From an uncultured Clostridia bacterium (lineage in GTDB: Bacteria; Bacillota; Clostridia; Christensenellales; UBA1242), in contig CALBKX010000019.1 in the NCBI GenBank assembly GCA_937895935.1, forward strand, positions 1-5,919: 5,919 nt of DNA. The letters are read 5' to 3'. A program made the position numbers and the translations under genes. The notes beneath the pieces are model-generated. The model was not told where the DNA came from, made no database searches, and was given only the letters and a program-made list of their open reading frames with translations. Shown piece by piece: positions 1 through 5,726 of the stretch; the first letter of the stretch is position 1; every line of letters begins with the position of its first letter.

Positions 1-115
1 CAATCGATAAAATTAATTTTCTATAATTAAATAGATAAACTTATTCTAAAATACACATTTTAAAAATATATAAAATTAATACTAAAATTTGGATAAATAT
101 TGTAAGTAATTGGAA
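1..115. other. AT-rich upstream region with no gene seen
   Basis: This stretch is almost entirely A and T. I see no convincing reading frame, RNA gene or strong hairpin. It is the intergenic region upstream of the toxin promoter, and an upstream AT-rich element for that promoter is possible but not shown. Confidence 0.5.
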
Positions 116-144
116 TTGAAATTTAATATTTTTTGTGATATAAT
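116..144 (+). promoter_or_regulatory. Sigma-A type promoter of the toxin gene
   Basis: A -35 box TTGAAA (116-121) and a perfect -10 box TATAAT (139-144) are separated by 17 bp. The -10 is preceded by TG one base upstream (136-137), an extended -10 feature. The expected transcription start lies near 150-152, giving a leader of about 35 nt before the toxin ATG. No operator-like palindrome is obvious over the promoter, so it looks constitutive or activator-independent. That last point is inference. Confidence 0.7.
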
Positions 145-174
145 CTCAATGTGTTTTATAATTTATTAAAAATT

Positions 175-180
175 AAGGAG
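175..180 (+). promoter_or_regulatory. Ribosome binding site of the toxin gene
   Basis: AAGGAG lies 5 nt before the ATG at 186. It fixes the start of the secreted toxin, and the signal peptide begins directly at this ATG. Confidence 0.8.
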
Positions 181-185
181 AAAAA

Positions 186-3100
186 ATGAAATTAAAATCA
201 AAACGTATACTATCTGGTTTATTAGCAACACTTACATTAGGTCAGAATTTATTATGTAATAATGCTACTATTATTACCAGTCTAACAACAAAAGCATCAG
301 AAATTAAAACTTCAGCTGTAAATAAAGAGGATTTGGTTAATGGCATTATAGACCGTGCCAATGAATTAAGATATTCTAATTCAGGTGGTTCAGAAATATC
401 ATTATTTTCTTTATTTGGCGGTAATAAGAATAATACAATTGATAGTCTTAATATTAGTGGATATGTTGGATTAGAAGACAATAGAACAGTAGAAATTTCT
501 GTGATTATATTTGATGATAATTGGAATACTATTGCTGAAACTACTGTTTATCCTAATGAGTACTTTAGTATTTCCGCAGACAATATAAAAAATTCAACTT
601 CAACTACTCATGTAAAAATTGAGTGTGATGGTTATCTTCCACGTTTTTATAAAGATATGGGTTTTGGTTCATATCAATTAGGTACAGCAGATAAACCGGA
701 AGTCTTGTATTTTGGTGATACTACATATAACCCTGATGCGGAGAATCAATGGAGTGATGAAGTAATTAACTCCAATGACCTTGATTTTGTTGGAAATCAA
801 GTCGGAAAACGTAAAGGCGATGAAGATTTTGATGACCGTTATGACTTAAACCATGATGGATTTATTAATAATGACGATATTGCTATCATTGCTGAATATG
901 ATGGTTATAATTATGATGAAAATACTGGAAATCTCTATACAAATGAGGATAAAAATGAATGGTTTAATATTGGAACTGTTCCAGAATATATAGAGAGTAT
1001 TCTTGGATATGACTTGAATGGCGATAATGTTATAGATAGTAATGATCAGCAGATTATTTGTGATTTATATCCATATGGAGCAGTAAAAGGTGATGAAGAC
1101 TTTAAACAGCTCTCTTATATGGATATTAATAACAACAATGTGATTGACAATGAAGATTATGAATATTTTTCTAATTATATTGCCATACACGATGGATATA
1201 ATCCATACAATGATTATATCTATAATTTAACACTTACAGGTAATTCTTCTCACGATTCTGCTATGTATCTTGAAAATACTAATTTAGATTTAGCAGAATA
1301 CAGCTTAGTTATTAATGGTAATTTTGTTTTCAGAACTCAAAATCCATACAATTCAATGTGGGATAATAATCCAGGTGTCACTCTAAACATTGGAAATGGT
1401 GGATTAGCTATTAGTGGTCAGTTCGATTTTGGACAAGCTAATAGTTATGATAAAATTATTATGACGGAAGATGCAGGGCAATTATATATCTGGGATAACT
1501 GGAATTATATTACTCTTGCTGATATGGAAGGTTTATGGACTGCCGGAGAAATTGCATTTTTTGGAAGTACGTGGCAAGTCAATGAAACTTCTGGTAAAAA
1601 ATCAGTATATTCAACTGGAACACATAAAATTTTATTTGGTGGTTGTGAGAATAATCAACAAGTAATTCGTTGGAATAATACTTGCGAAACTATTTATAAT
1701 CCTGATACGGGTGAACGAAATACTGAAAGAACTTTTAATTTTGATTATAAACAAGGTGATTTATGTTTAGGTGTATTACTTAAAGAAGAATATACTCCAG
1801 AAAACTATTATTTTCGTCCGGAAATTCCAGATTATATAGCATATTATCAAGATGCTGATAATAACGGTATTAATGATTCTATTGATAAGATTCTTAAAGA
1901 TGGAGAAGTCAGCAAAGAAGAATATACTGAAAATAAAGAATTAATAGATGAATTTGTAATATCCAATTTTGGTAATACTTCAGAAGAAAAAGAAGCTATT
2001 GCTAGATTAATTTCGCCAGATAATCCGTATGAGGAAGAAAACACCAAATCACTTCTTGAATATGCTTATGATGGAATTTGCTATATAAAAGATAAAGGCG
2101 AAGAATTTGTTGTAAAAACTTTTGAATATGGAAAAGAAGTTGTTACTACTTTAGCAGAAGAAATTCCTGATGCGGTAGAAGTTATATATGATGGAGCAAG
2201 ATTAATTATTTCGCTTTCCCCAGACCCAATTTGCCAAAGCATTGACTTTGTTTTAAGTGTTTGGGATGTAGTTGATGATATAGGTAAATTTGAATGTACT
2301 ACAGAATGGTGGACAGATTTTGGTATTGATGTTCTTGGTGTGATTCCTTATGTTGGTGTAGCTAAAGAATTTATCAAGACTGGAAAAGCTGCTGATAAAG
2401 CAATTGACATAGCGAAGTATTCAAAAGTAGATGGATTAACTGGTTGGATTAACCAAAAAGGATTAATAAAAACTGCTGAAAAGGTAGCTAAAGGTTCATC
2501 AGATAGTGTTCCTAAAGTATTTAATTCTGTAATAGATAATGTTATAGATGATGCTGATGGTATTTTAAAGAACACTGACCTTAATAATAAAATTGATAAA
2601 TTAACAAAAGTTGTTAAAGAAACTGCTACTTCTGTTAAACCTGGAGCTAAAGTTAATTTAGATAAAATTAATTTAGATAGAAACGTTAGTGTAATCGATA
2701 TATTTGTTGACGATGCTAAAAGAACAGATAAAAAAGTTTCTGAAATCATTGAAAAATCGTTAAAAGCCGAAAAAATAGATGAAGCAAAATTTGTTGTAGA
2801 TAAATACAGCAGATTAAAAAATGTATTCAGTAAAGTTTCTGATATATCACAAATTATTGAGTTTGTAGATGAATATGGTGAGAAAGCTGAAAAATCCTTA
2901 CAAAAATATGCAGAATATGATGATGATTCACAATTAAGGTATGCTATAGAAATAATTATAAAATTTAAGTTGGATGGAATAGCAGCACTTACAAGAACTA
3001 CAGGTGAGATACAAAATTCTTTGGACGAAATAAATGAATATAGAAATAAAAATAACTGGCAACCTTATTCAAAAGATAGTAAAGATACAGTAGCCTTTTC

Positions 3101-3587
3101 TGATTTTAATAATGAAAGAATTTGGGGAGTCAATTCTGGACATTATTCTGAAGAAGAAGACAGAATGGCAAGAGATTACCACTCTAAATATAATAAAACT
3201 CATTATCCAGAGCATTTTCTTAGTGAAAAATATAATTTTGGTACATCACAAGTATTTACACATGCTGAAGGTCAAGTTATAATGAAAATACATAAAAAGT
3301 GTATAGAAAACAAAATATCCTTGCCAAATACTTTAAACATTTATGTTGATAGAGGAACATGTGGTAATTGTAAAAATTATCAAATTGAATTGACAAAAGC
3401 TTTAGGAATTAATAACTTAATTATGATTAATTCTAATGGTAATCAACTTTTATATTATGGAAATGATAGTTATTCACATTATTTTATTATTGATTCTAGT
3501 GGAAAAATTAAAAAATGTACTTTTAGTACAGGGAAACAAGGTTTTATAAGAGAATATAATAATAACCTAGAAAATGTAATGAGTTGA
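186..3587 (+). CDS. Secreted polymorphic toxin with dockerin-like EF-hands and C-terminal deaminase domain
   Basis: The 1133-residue protein opens with a signal peptide (Lys/Arg-rich residues 2-7, hydrophobic 8-23, possible cleavage after T-K-A at 37). Three dockerin-like calcium loops follow (D220-D231, D276-D287, D313-D324; pattern DxNxDGxINxxD, the third with N at position 5), with GDEDF before the first and third. Residues about 345-530 are beta-rich and look like a repetitive stalk. A further EF-like loop lies at D556-D567. Residues about 660-745 form a hydrophobic segment with GVIPYVG, typical of pre-toxin regions, then a charged helical linker to about 955. The C-terminus (about 960-1133) has deaminase motifs: H1026-A-E1028 and C1059-G-N-C1062, which by family knowledge bind zinc and shuttle a proton. 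The likely action is deamination of cytosine or adenine in a competitor's nucleic acid or nucleotides, but the substrate cannot be read from sequence. No LXG/WXG domain or LPXTG anchor is visible. Export by Sec and dockerin-cohesin attachment are inferred. Confidence 0.82.
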   Translation: MKLKSKRILSGLLATLTLGQNLLCNNATIITSLTTKASEIKTSAVNKEDLVNGIIDRANELRYSNSGGSEISLFSLFGGNKNNTIDSLNISGYVGLEDNRTVEISVIIFDDNWNTIAETTVYPNEYFSISADNIKNSTSTTHVKIECDGYLPRFYKDMGFGSYQLGTADKPEVLYFGDTTYNPDAENQWSDEVINSNDLDFVGNQVGKRKGDEDFDDRYDLNHDGFINNDDIAIIAEYDGYNYDENTGNLYTNEDKNEWFNIGTVPEYIESILGYDLNGDNVIDSNDQQIICDLYPYGAVKGDEDFKQLSYMDINNNNVIDNEDYEYFSNYIAIHDGYNPYNDYIYNLTLTGNSSHDSAMYLENTNLDLAEYSLVINGNFVFRTQNPYNSMWDNNPGVTLNIGNGGLAISGQFDFGQANSYDKIIMTEDAGQLYIWDNWNYITLADMEGLWTAGEIAFFGSTWQVNETSGKKSVYSTGTHKILFGGCENNQQVIRWNNTCETIYNPDTGERNTERTFNFDYKQGDLCLGVLLKEEYTPENYYFRPEIPDYIAYYQDADNNGINDSIDKILKDGEVSKEEYTENKELIDEFVISNFGNTSEEKEAIARLISPDNPYEEENTKSLLEYAYDGICYIKDKGEEFVVKTFEYGKEVVTTLAEEIPDAVEVIYDGARLIISLSPDPICQSIDFVLSVWDVVDDIGKFECTTEWWTDFGIDVLGVIPYVGVAKEFIKTGKAADKAIDIAKYSKVDGLTGWINQKGLIKTAEKVAKGSSDSVPKVFNSVIDNVIDDADGILKNTDLNNKIDKLTKVVKETATSVKPGAKVNLDKINLDRNVSVIDIFVDDAKRTDKKVSEIIEKSLKAEKIDEAKFVVDKYSRLKNVFSKVSDISQIIEFVDEYGEKAEKSLQKYAEYDDDSQLRYAIEIIIKFKLDGIAALTRTTGEIQNSLDEINEYRNKNNWQPYSKDSKDTVAFSDFNNERIWGVNSGHYSEEEDRMARDYHSKYNKTHYPEHFLSEKYNFGTSQVFTHAEGQVIMKIHKKCIENKISLPNTLNIYVDRGTCGNCKNYQIELTKALGINNLIMINSNGNQLLYYGNDSYSHYFIIDSSGKIKKCTFSTGKQGFIREYNNNLENVMS

Positions 3588-3608
3588 TTAACAAATTCAT
3601 TAACAAAT
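3587..3608 (+). repeat. 10-bp direct repeat in the toxin-immunity gap
   Basis: ATTAACAAAT occurs at 3587-3596 and 3599-3608, between the toxin stop and the immunity ribosome binding site. Given the base composition it may be chance, or a trace of local duplication. No function is claimed. Confidence 0.4.
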
Positions 3609-3616
3609 ATTAAAAA

Positions 3617-3622
3617 AGGAGG
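3617..3622 (+). promoter_or_regulatory. Ribosome binding site of the immunity gene
   Basis: A perfect AGGAGG sits 6 nt before the ATG at 3629. It is a closer match to the anti-SD than the toxin's site, consistent with ample production of the antidote from a shared transcript. Confidence 0.8.
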
Positions 3623-3628
3623 AAGTTT

Positions 3629-4063
3629 ATGAAACATACACTTTTTATATCATCATTTGAGAATAATGCTATAAAAGATATAGACCCTAAGTTGATGCAT
3701 AAGTATATTATAGATGATTTTGAAAACTATTGGTTCAGTAATACAAATGATACTGAAATTCAATATTTTGAAGACAATAAATTAATGTCTGGATTAACAA
3801 TAGGTGTTAACCAAACTTATGGAATATATCTAAAATATGTTAATTTAAATACATTTGAAGAGAAGCTTTCATTGTATGATAAATCAAAATTAAATGAGGT
3901 CGTAGATGGTGCTAATTGTGAACTTTGGGTTTCAACTGGGCTTTTTTTGCCAAAAGAATTAGCATGGGAAGTTATAAAGGAGTTTTTAGAAACCGGTAAA
4001 GCTTCAGATAAAATCAAATGGATTTCACCAGATGATATACCAGAGAACGGAAACTATTTCTAA
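3629..4063 (+). CDS. Probable Imm1-family immunity protein for the deaminase toxin
   Basis: This 144-residue acidic soluble protein has no signal peptide or membrane segment, so it should act in the cytoplasm. It starts 41 bp after the toxin stop on the same strand with no promoter seen between them, so the two are probably co-transcribed. The C-terminal part (L-P-K-E-L-A-W-E-V-I-K-E-F-L-E-T-G, then K-I-K-W) resembles the end of Imm1-type proteins, which carry an amphipathic helix, F-x-x-T-G and a conserved Trp. Imm1 proteins are known as neighbours of deaminase toxins in polymorphic toxin loci. The inferred role is to bind and block the adjacent deaminase domain, protecting the producer and its kin. 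The Imm1 assignment is from memory of the family pattern and was not tested with a profile. The immunity role is better supported, because position, size and localisation all agree. Confidence 0.72.
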   Translation: MKHTLFISSFENNAIKDIDPKLMHKYIIDDFENYWFSNTNDTEIQYFEDNKLMSGLTIGVNQTYGIYLKYVNLNTFEEKLSLYDKSKLNEVVDGANCELWVSTGLFLPKELAWEVIKEFLETGKASDKIKWISPDDIPENGNYF

Positions 4064-4086
4064 AATATAAAAATTACAAGTGACAT

Positions 4087-4114
4087 ATTCCCCCACCTAA
4101 AGAGGTGGGGGAAT
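4087..4114. repeat. Perfect 12-bp GC-rich hairpin, REP/IS200-like or terminator-like
   Basis: Arms 4087-4098 and 4103-4114 (ATTCCCCCACCT and its exact complement) enclose an AAAG loop. It lies 24 bp after the immunity stop, where a terminator would be expected. However, it is followed by TCTTGCTG and not a T-tract, so it is not a standard intrinsic terminator. C5ACCT/AGGTG5 hairpins resemble REP-like sequences and IS200/IS605-type end hairpins, an inference from general familiarity. It could stall transcription or stabilise the toxin-immunity mRNA end. Confidence 0.6.
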
Positions 4115-4150
4115 TCTTGCTGTATTTAATTAAACTGGATAAAAAGGGAG

Positions 4151-4236
4151 TGCAGAGGGAACATCTGCCACAATACTTCTTTTGATATGTCGCTTGCGGA
4201 ATGTCTAAAGTAGTATTGTGTTATTACGTTATTACG
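4151..4236 (+). other. oriT: Predicted MobV-type origin of transfer (oriT)
   Basis: Inverted repeat arms 4169-4182 (CACAATACTTCTTT) and 4207-4220 (AAAGTAGTATTGTG) pair at 13 of 14 positions around a 24-nt spacer containing CGCTTGCG. A small stem, GCAGA/TCTGC (4152-4156, 4164-4168), lies just before. The right arm reads TAAAGTAGTATTGTGTTA (4206-4223), close to the pMV158 oriT nick region TAAAGTATAGTGTGTTA, where MobM cuts at TAGTGTG/TTA as I recall it. The predicted nick is therefore between 4220 and 4221. An 8-bp tandem repeat, GTTATTAC (4220-4227, 4228-4235), follows. The site lies directly upstream of a MobV relaxase gene, the usual arrangement for this family. Confidence 0.72.
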
Positions 4237-4253
4237 TTTCTATCGCAAAAAAC

Positions 4254-4282
4254 TTGACAAAAATATTATTTCAGGATATAAT
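4254..4282 (+). promoter_or_regulatory. Perfect consensus promoter of the relaxase gene
   Basis: TTGACA (4254-4259) and TATAAT (4277-4282) are separated by exactly 17 bp, the full sigma-A/sigma-70 consensus. The transcription start should fall near 4289, about 55 nt before the relaxase ATG. It begins about 33 bp after the predicted nick site, so relaxase bound at oriT could repress or modulate it, as described for MobM of pMV158. Regulation here is inferred from that precedent. Confidence 0.8.
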
Positions 4283-4854
4283 AACATTAATACTCCTTAT
4301 GAATATTCCCTCCCAGCCAATTTTTATTGAAAGAAAGTGATGTTATGCCAGTAACTATTAGCACACATAATGGCACAGCCGTTGCAAGAGAACATAACAT
4401 AAGAAATGAAAAAGTTGTAAGCAAAGAAAAGCATATCAATCCTGATGGCATACACGAAATTTGGATTGATGAGCCAATCAGACAAGCTTATAAAAGATTG
4501 TTCGGTGAAAGTGTACAAAACTATAATAACAAACAGACAAGAGCAGACCGAAAAATAGATAGTTACTATCATAATATTTGCAAAGATAAAAAGAAACACC
4601 CAGTTTATGAAATGATTATTGGTGTGTATGGTAAATCAGAGAACGGCTCGCCAATATGTTCAATTGAGCAAGGCAAGGCAATAATGCAGAAGTTTGTTCA
4701 GGATTGGAGCAGAAGAAATCCTAATCTTGAACTCATCGGAGCATACTATCATGCTGATGAAGACGGAGAACCGCATGTGCATTTAGATTATATTCCTGTT
4801 GCTCACGGTTATACAAAGGGTATGGAAACTCAAACAGGACTTGTCAAGGCTTTA

Positions 4855-4862
4855 GGTGAACA
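4855..4862 (+). repeat. Target site duplication, left copy
   Basis: GGTGAACA directly abuts the left IS end and is repeated exactly at 5727-5734. Eight to nine bp is the usual duplication length for IS1-type transposition. It encodes G-E-Q of the relaxase together with the following base. Confidence 0.9.
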
Positions 4863-4887
4863 GGGAGTGTCCAAATGGGGAGATTAT
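4863..4887 (+). repeat. Left imperfect terminal inverted repeat of the IS
   Basis: Compared with the complement of 5701-5726, the first seven bases (GGGAGTG) match exactly. Further matches include GGGA and ATTAT after one gap, giving about 18 matches over 26 positions. The transposase InsB stop codon overlaps the end of this repeat. Confidence 0.75.
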
Positions 4888-5381
4888 AAAAAATCAACAA
4901 GCCCAAGAGGAAATTCACGGTTAGGAGAATGAAGTCTAAAATTGAAAACAGCAAGATGAAAGCGATTATAGGCATCTGTGAAAACAGACAGAACAGCTTT
5001 TAATGTTTCAAGTGAACGAGGAAAACATCTGCTGCGTCTGGCAAGAAGAGGAATATAATGACGAAGATCAGCATTGACTCCTTCCACCGTGAATGTATCA
5101 CTCTTGTTATGTATGTTACGGATATGCACACCGGGATAGACTACATCGAGATATCCAACATAGCCGTCTGTACAGTAAAGTTTTGCATAGGGTGCATTAT
5201 CAACAATGCCTTGAATATATTTTGCAGACTTTTCCATTGACACATTAAATCCAACAAGCTGTCGCGGTTTACGACTAACCATAGTAAAAATATACGTATT
5301 TTCGCGAGTTTCCGTATGCGGCTTTTTGCCAATAAACCAGTACAATTCATCAAGTTCAAATATATCAGGTGCTTTCACCAC
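4884..5381 (-). CDS. insB: IS1-family transposase catalytic part (InsB-like)
   Basis: This DDE transposase catalytic half cuts and joins the IS ends. Counting from the GTG at 5381, the predicted catalytic residues are D11 (in F-E-L-D-E-L-Y-W), D72 (in C-T-D-G-Y) and E100 (in T-V-E-G-V-N-A-D-L-R). The block A-R-R-S-R-C-F-P-R-S-L-E matches the IS1 InsB signature G-R-K-S-L-S-F-S-K-S-V-E. The frame runs open upstream to a stop at 5400-5402, covering the A-rich tract where it overlaps the InsA frame. There is no ribosome binding site before the GTG, so the functional product is probably an InsA-InsB fusion made by frame change. The frame is +1 relative to InsA, whereas classical IS1 uses a -1 shift. 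The C-terminus (R-E-F-P-L-G-L-V-D-F-L) appears complete, ending inside the left terminal repeat. Confidence 0.85.
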   Translation of the reverse strand: MVKAPDIFELDELYWFIGKKPHTETRENTYIFTMVSRKPRQLVGFNVSMEKSAKYIQGIVDNAPYAKLYCTDGYVGYLDVVYPGVHIRNIHNKSDTFTVEGVNADLRHYIPLLARRSRCFPRSLETLKAVLSVFTDAYNRFHLAVFNFRLHSPNREFPLGLVDFL

Positions 5382-5385
5382 AAAA

Positions 5386-5664
5386 TTATTTTGTTTTTTT
5401 TATCCAGTTATAGACATTTGCTTTGTTCATGTGAAAAAGATGTCCCACACCACGTCCACTTACTCCTGAATAGTATGCTTTAATGGCAGCTTGCTTGATT
5501 TCCTCTGGATAAGCTATCTTTTTTGGATCAATCGTATATCGAATTCCACAAATCTTGCACTTACATCTTTGTGTTCCTGAATCGTTATAGCCTACCTTAA
5601 TTTGATGCTCAATTCTCCCACATTTTGGGCACTTCTTTTTTTCATCTACTGTTGCTTTTCTCAT
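5386..5664 (-). CDS. insA: IS1-family transposase N-terminal DNA-binding part (InsA-like)
   Basis: This 92-residue protein binds the IS ends. Alone, InsA of IS1 represses transposition; joined to InsB it forms the transposase. A zinc ribbon is visible (C12-P-K-C15 and C36-x-x-C39), followed by a helix-turn-helix region (about residues 52-90, containing Y-Y-S-G-V-S-G-R-G-V and V-Y-N-W-I-K). I choose the ATG at 5664 because AAGGTGG lies 7 nt upstream and the protein then matches the usual 91-residue InsA length. The longer frame starting at 5766 would run from the relaxase flank through the terminal repeat and is not a real start. The frame ends at TAA 5386-5388, right after the A8 tract. Confidence 0.85.
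   Translation of the reverse strand: MRKATVDEKKKCPKCGRIEHQIKVGYNDSGTQRCKCKICGIRYTIDPKKIAYPEEIKQAAIKAYYSGVSGRGVGHLFHMNKANVYNWIKKTK
5394..5401 (-). promoter_or_regulatory. A8 tract at the InsA/InsB junction, possible slippage site
   Basis: The minus strand reads GGAT-AAAAAAAA-C here. InsA reads W-I-K-K-T-K-stop across it, while the InsB frame is open from 5399 onward. Seven or ten A's would fuse the two frames continuously (W-I-K-K-Q-N-N-F-V-V-K). This fits transcriptional slippage or a +1 ribosomal shift, or else a one-base inactivating mutation. In the -1 frame a TGA follows within seven codons, so IS1-style -1 shifting would not produce the fusion. Confidence 0.6.
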
Positions 5665-5671
5665 TTGATTT

Positions 5672-5678
5672 CCACCTT
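5672..5678 (-). promoter_or_regulatory. Ribosome binding site of InsA
   Basis: AAGGTGG on the minus strand lies 7 nt before the ATG at 5664. It decides the InsA start over longer upstream alternatives. Confidence 0.7.
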
Positions 5679-5692
5679 TTTTATTTTTCTTT

Positions 5693-5721
5693 ATTATACC
5701 ATAATATCCCTTAGTTGTCCA
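5693..5721 (-). promoter_or_regulatory. Transposase promoter inside the right terminal repeat
   Basis: On the minus strand, TGGACA (5721-5716) and TATAAT (5698-5693) are 17 bp apart. The -35 matches consensus at 5 of 6 positions and lies within the terminal inverted repeat. This is the usual IS1 arrangement, allowing InsA bound at the end to repress its own promoter. Transcription runs into insA, antisense to the relaxase remnants. Confidence 0.65.
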
Positions 5722-5726
5722 CTCCC
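5701..5726 (-). repeat. Right imperfect terminal inverted repeat of the IS
   Basis: The complement begins GGGAGTGGACAACTAAGGGA and pairs with the left end at 4863-4887. It carries the -35 box of the transposase promoter. Confidence 0.75.

Larger units (their letters stand above)
4345..4932 (+). pseudogene. mob: MobV (Mob_Pre) relaxase, 5' part, truncated by the IS
   Basis: This is the N-terminal nicking domain of a MobV/Pre relaxase, which cuts oriT and pilots the strand during plasmid or element mobilization. I start at the ATG at 4345 because family proteins begin just before I-S-T-H-N-G. A TTG at 4327 would only add six residues, and the ribosome binding site is weak (GAAAG). Motif I is H17-N18-I-R20, whose His corresponds to the MobM nucleophile. 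The metal motif is H136-A-D-E139 ... P-H144-V-H146. Native sequence ends at residue 172/173, where the IS begins (4863). Translation continues into the IS for 23 foreign residues to a TGA at 4930. The 195-residue product keeps the catalytic motifs but lacks the rest of the relaxase and the coiled-coil C-terminus. The ORF is intact, but the gene is broken. Confidence 0.88.
4863..5726 (-). mobile_element. IS1-family insertion sequence, 864 bp, complete
   Basis: The element is bounded by GGGAGTG at the left and CACTCCC at the right, with an exact 8-bp duplication of GGTGAACA outside. It carries two minus-strand frames matching the InsA (zinc ribbon/HTH) and InsB (DDE catalytic) halves of an IS1 transposase. 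It is somewhat longer than the 768-bp classical IS1. It splits a MobV relaxase gene, and joining the flanks at the duplication restores the frame (…A-L-G-E-Q-G-F-E-K-N-G…). Because both ends and the duplication are intact, the insertion is probably recent. A related family (IS1595) also has a zinc ribbon and 8-bp duplications, but the E-G-x-N-x-D-L-R and A-R-R-S-x-x-F-x-R-S sequence fits IS1 better. Confidence 0.88.

Noticed and set aside
2348..2749. Minus-strand 133-residue frame inside the toxin gene.
   Set aside because: Its hydrophobic, serine/leucine-rich composition is what the complement of a lysine/aspartate-rich coding strand gives. No start signal is seen.
4132..4144. A 13-base match (AACTGGATAAAAA) with the minus strand at the InsA/InsB junction.
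   Set aside because: It is low-complexity and AT-rich, without extension on either side, so it is most likely coincidence.
4146..4152. GGGAGTG near oriT, identical to the IS end.
   Set aside because: Only seven bases match and there is no partner end or duplication, so it is probably chance.
4064..4344. CRISPR array or riboswitch in the largest intergenic gap.
   Set aside because: There are no spaced direct repeats of CRISPR length. The structure present is explained by the hairpin, the oriT repeat and the promoter.
4324..4599. Minus-strand 91-residue hydrophobic frame opposite the relaxase start.
   Set aside because: It looks membrane-like, but it is the shadow of a strongly supported relaxase gene and no ribosome binding site was seen for it.
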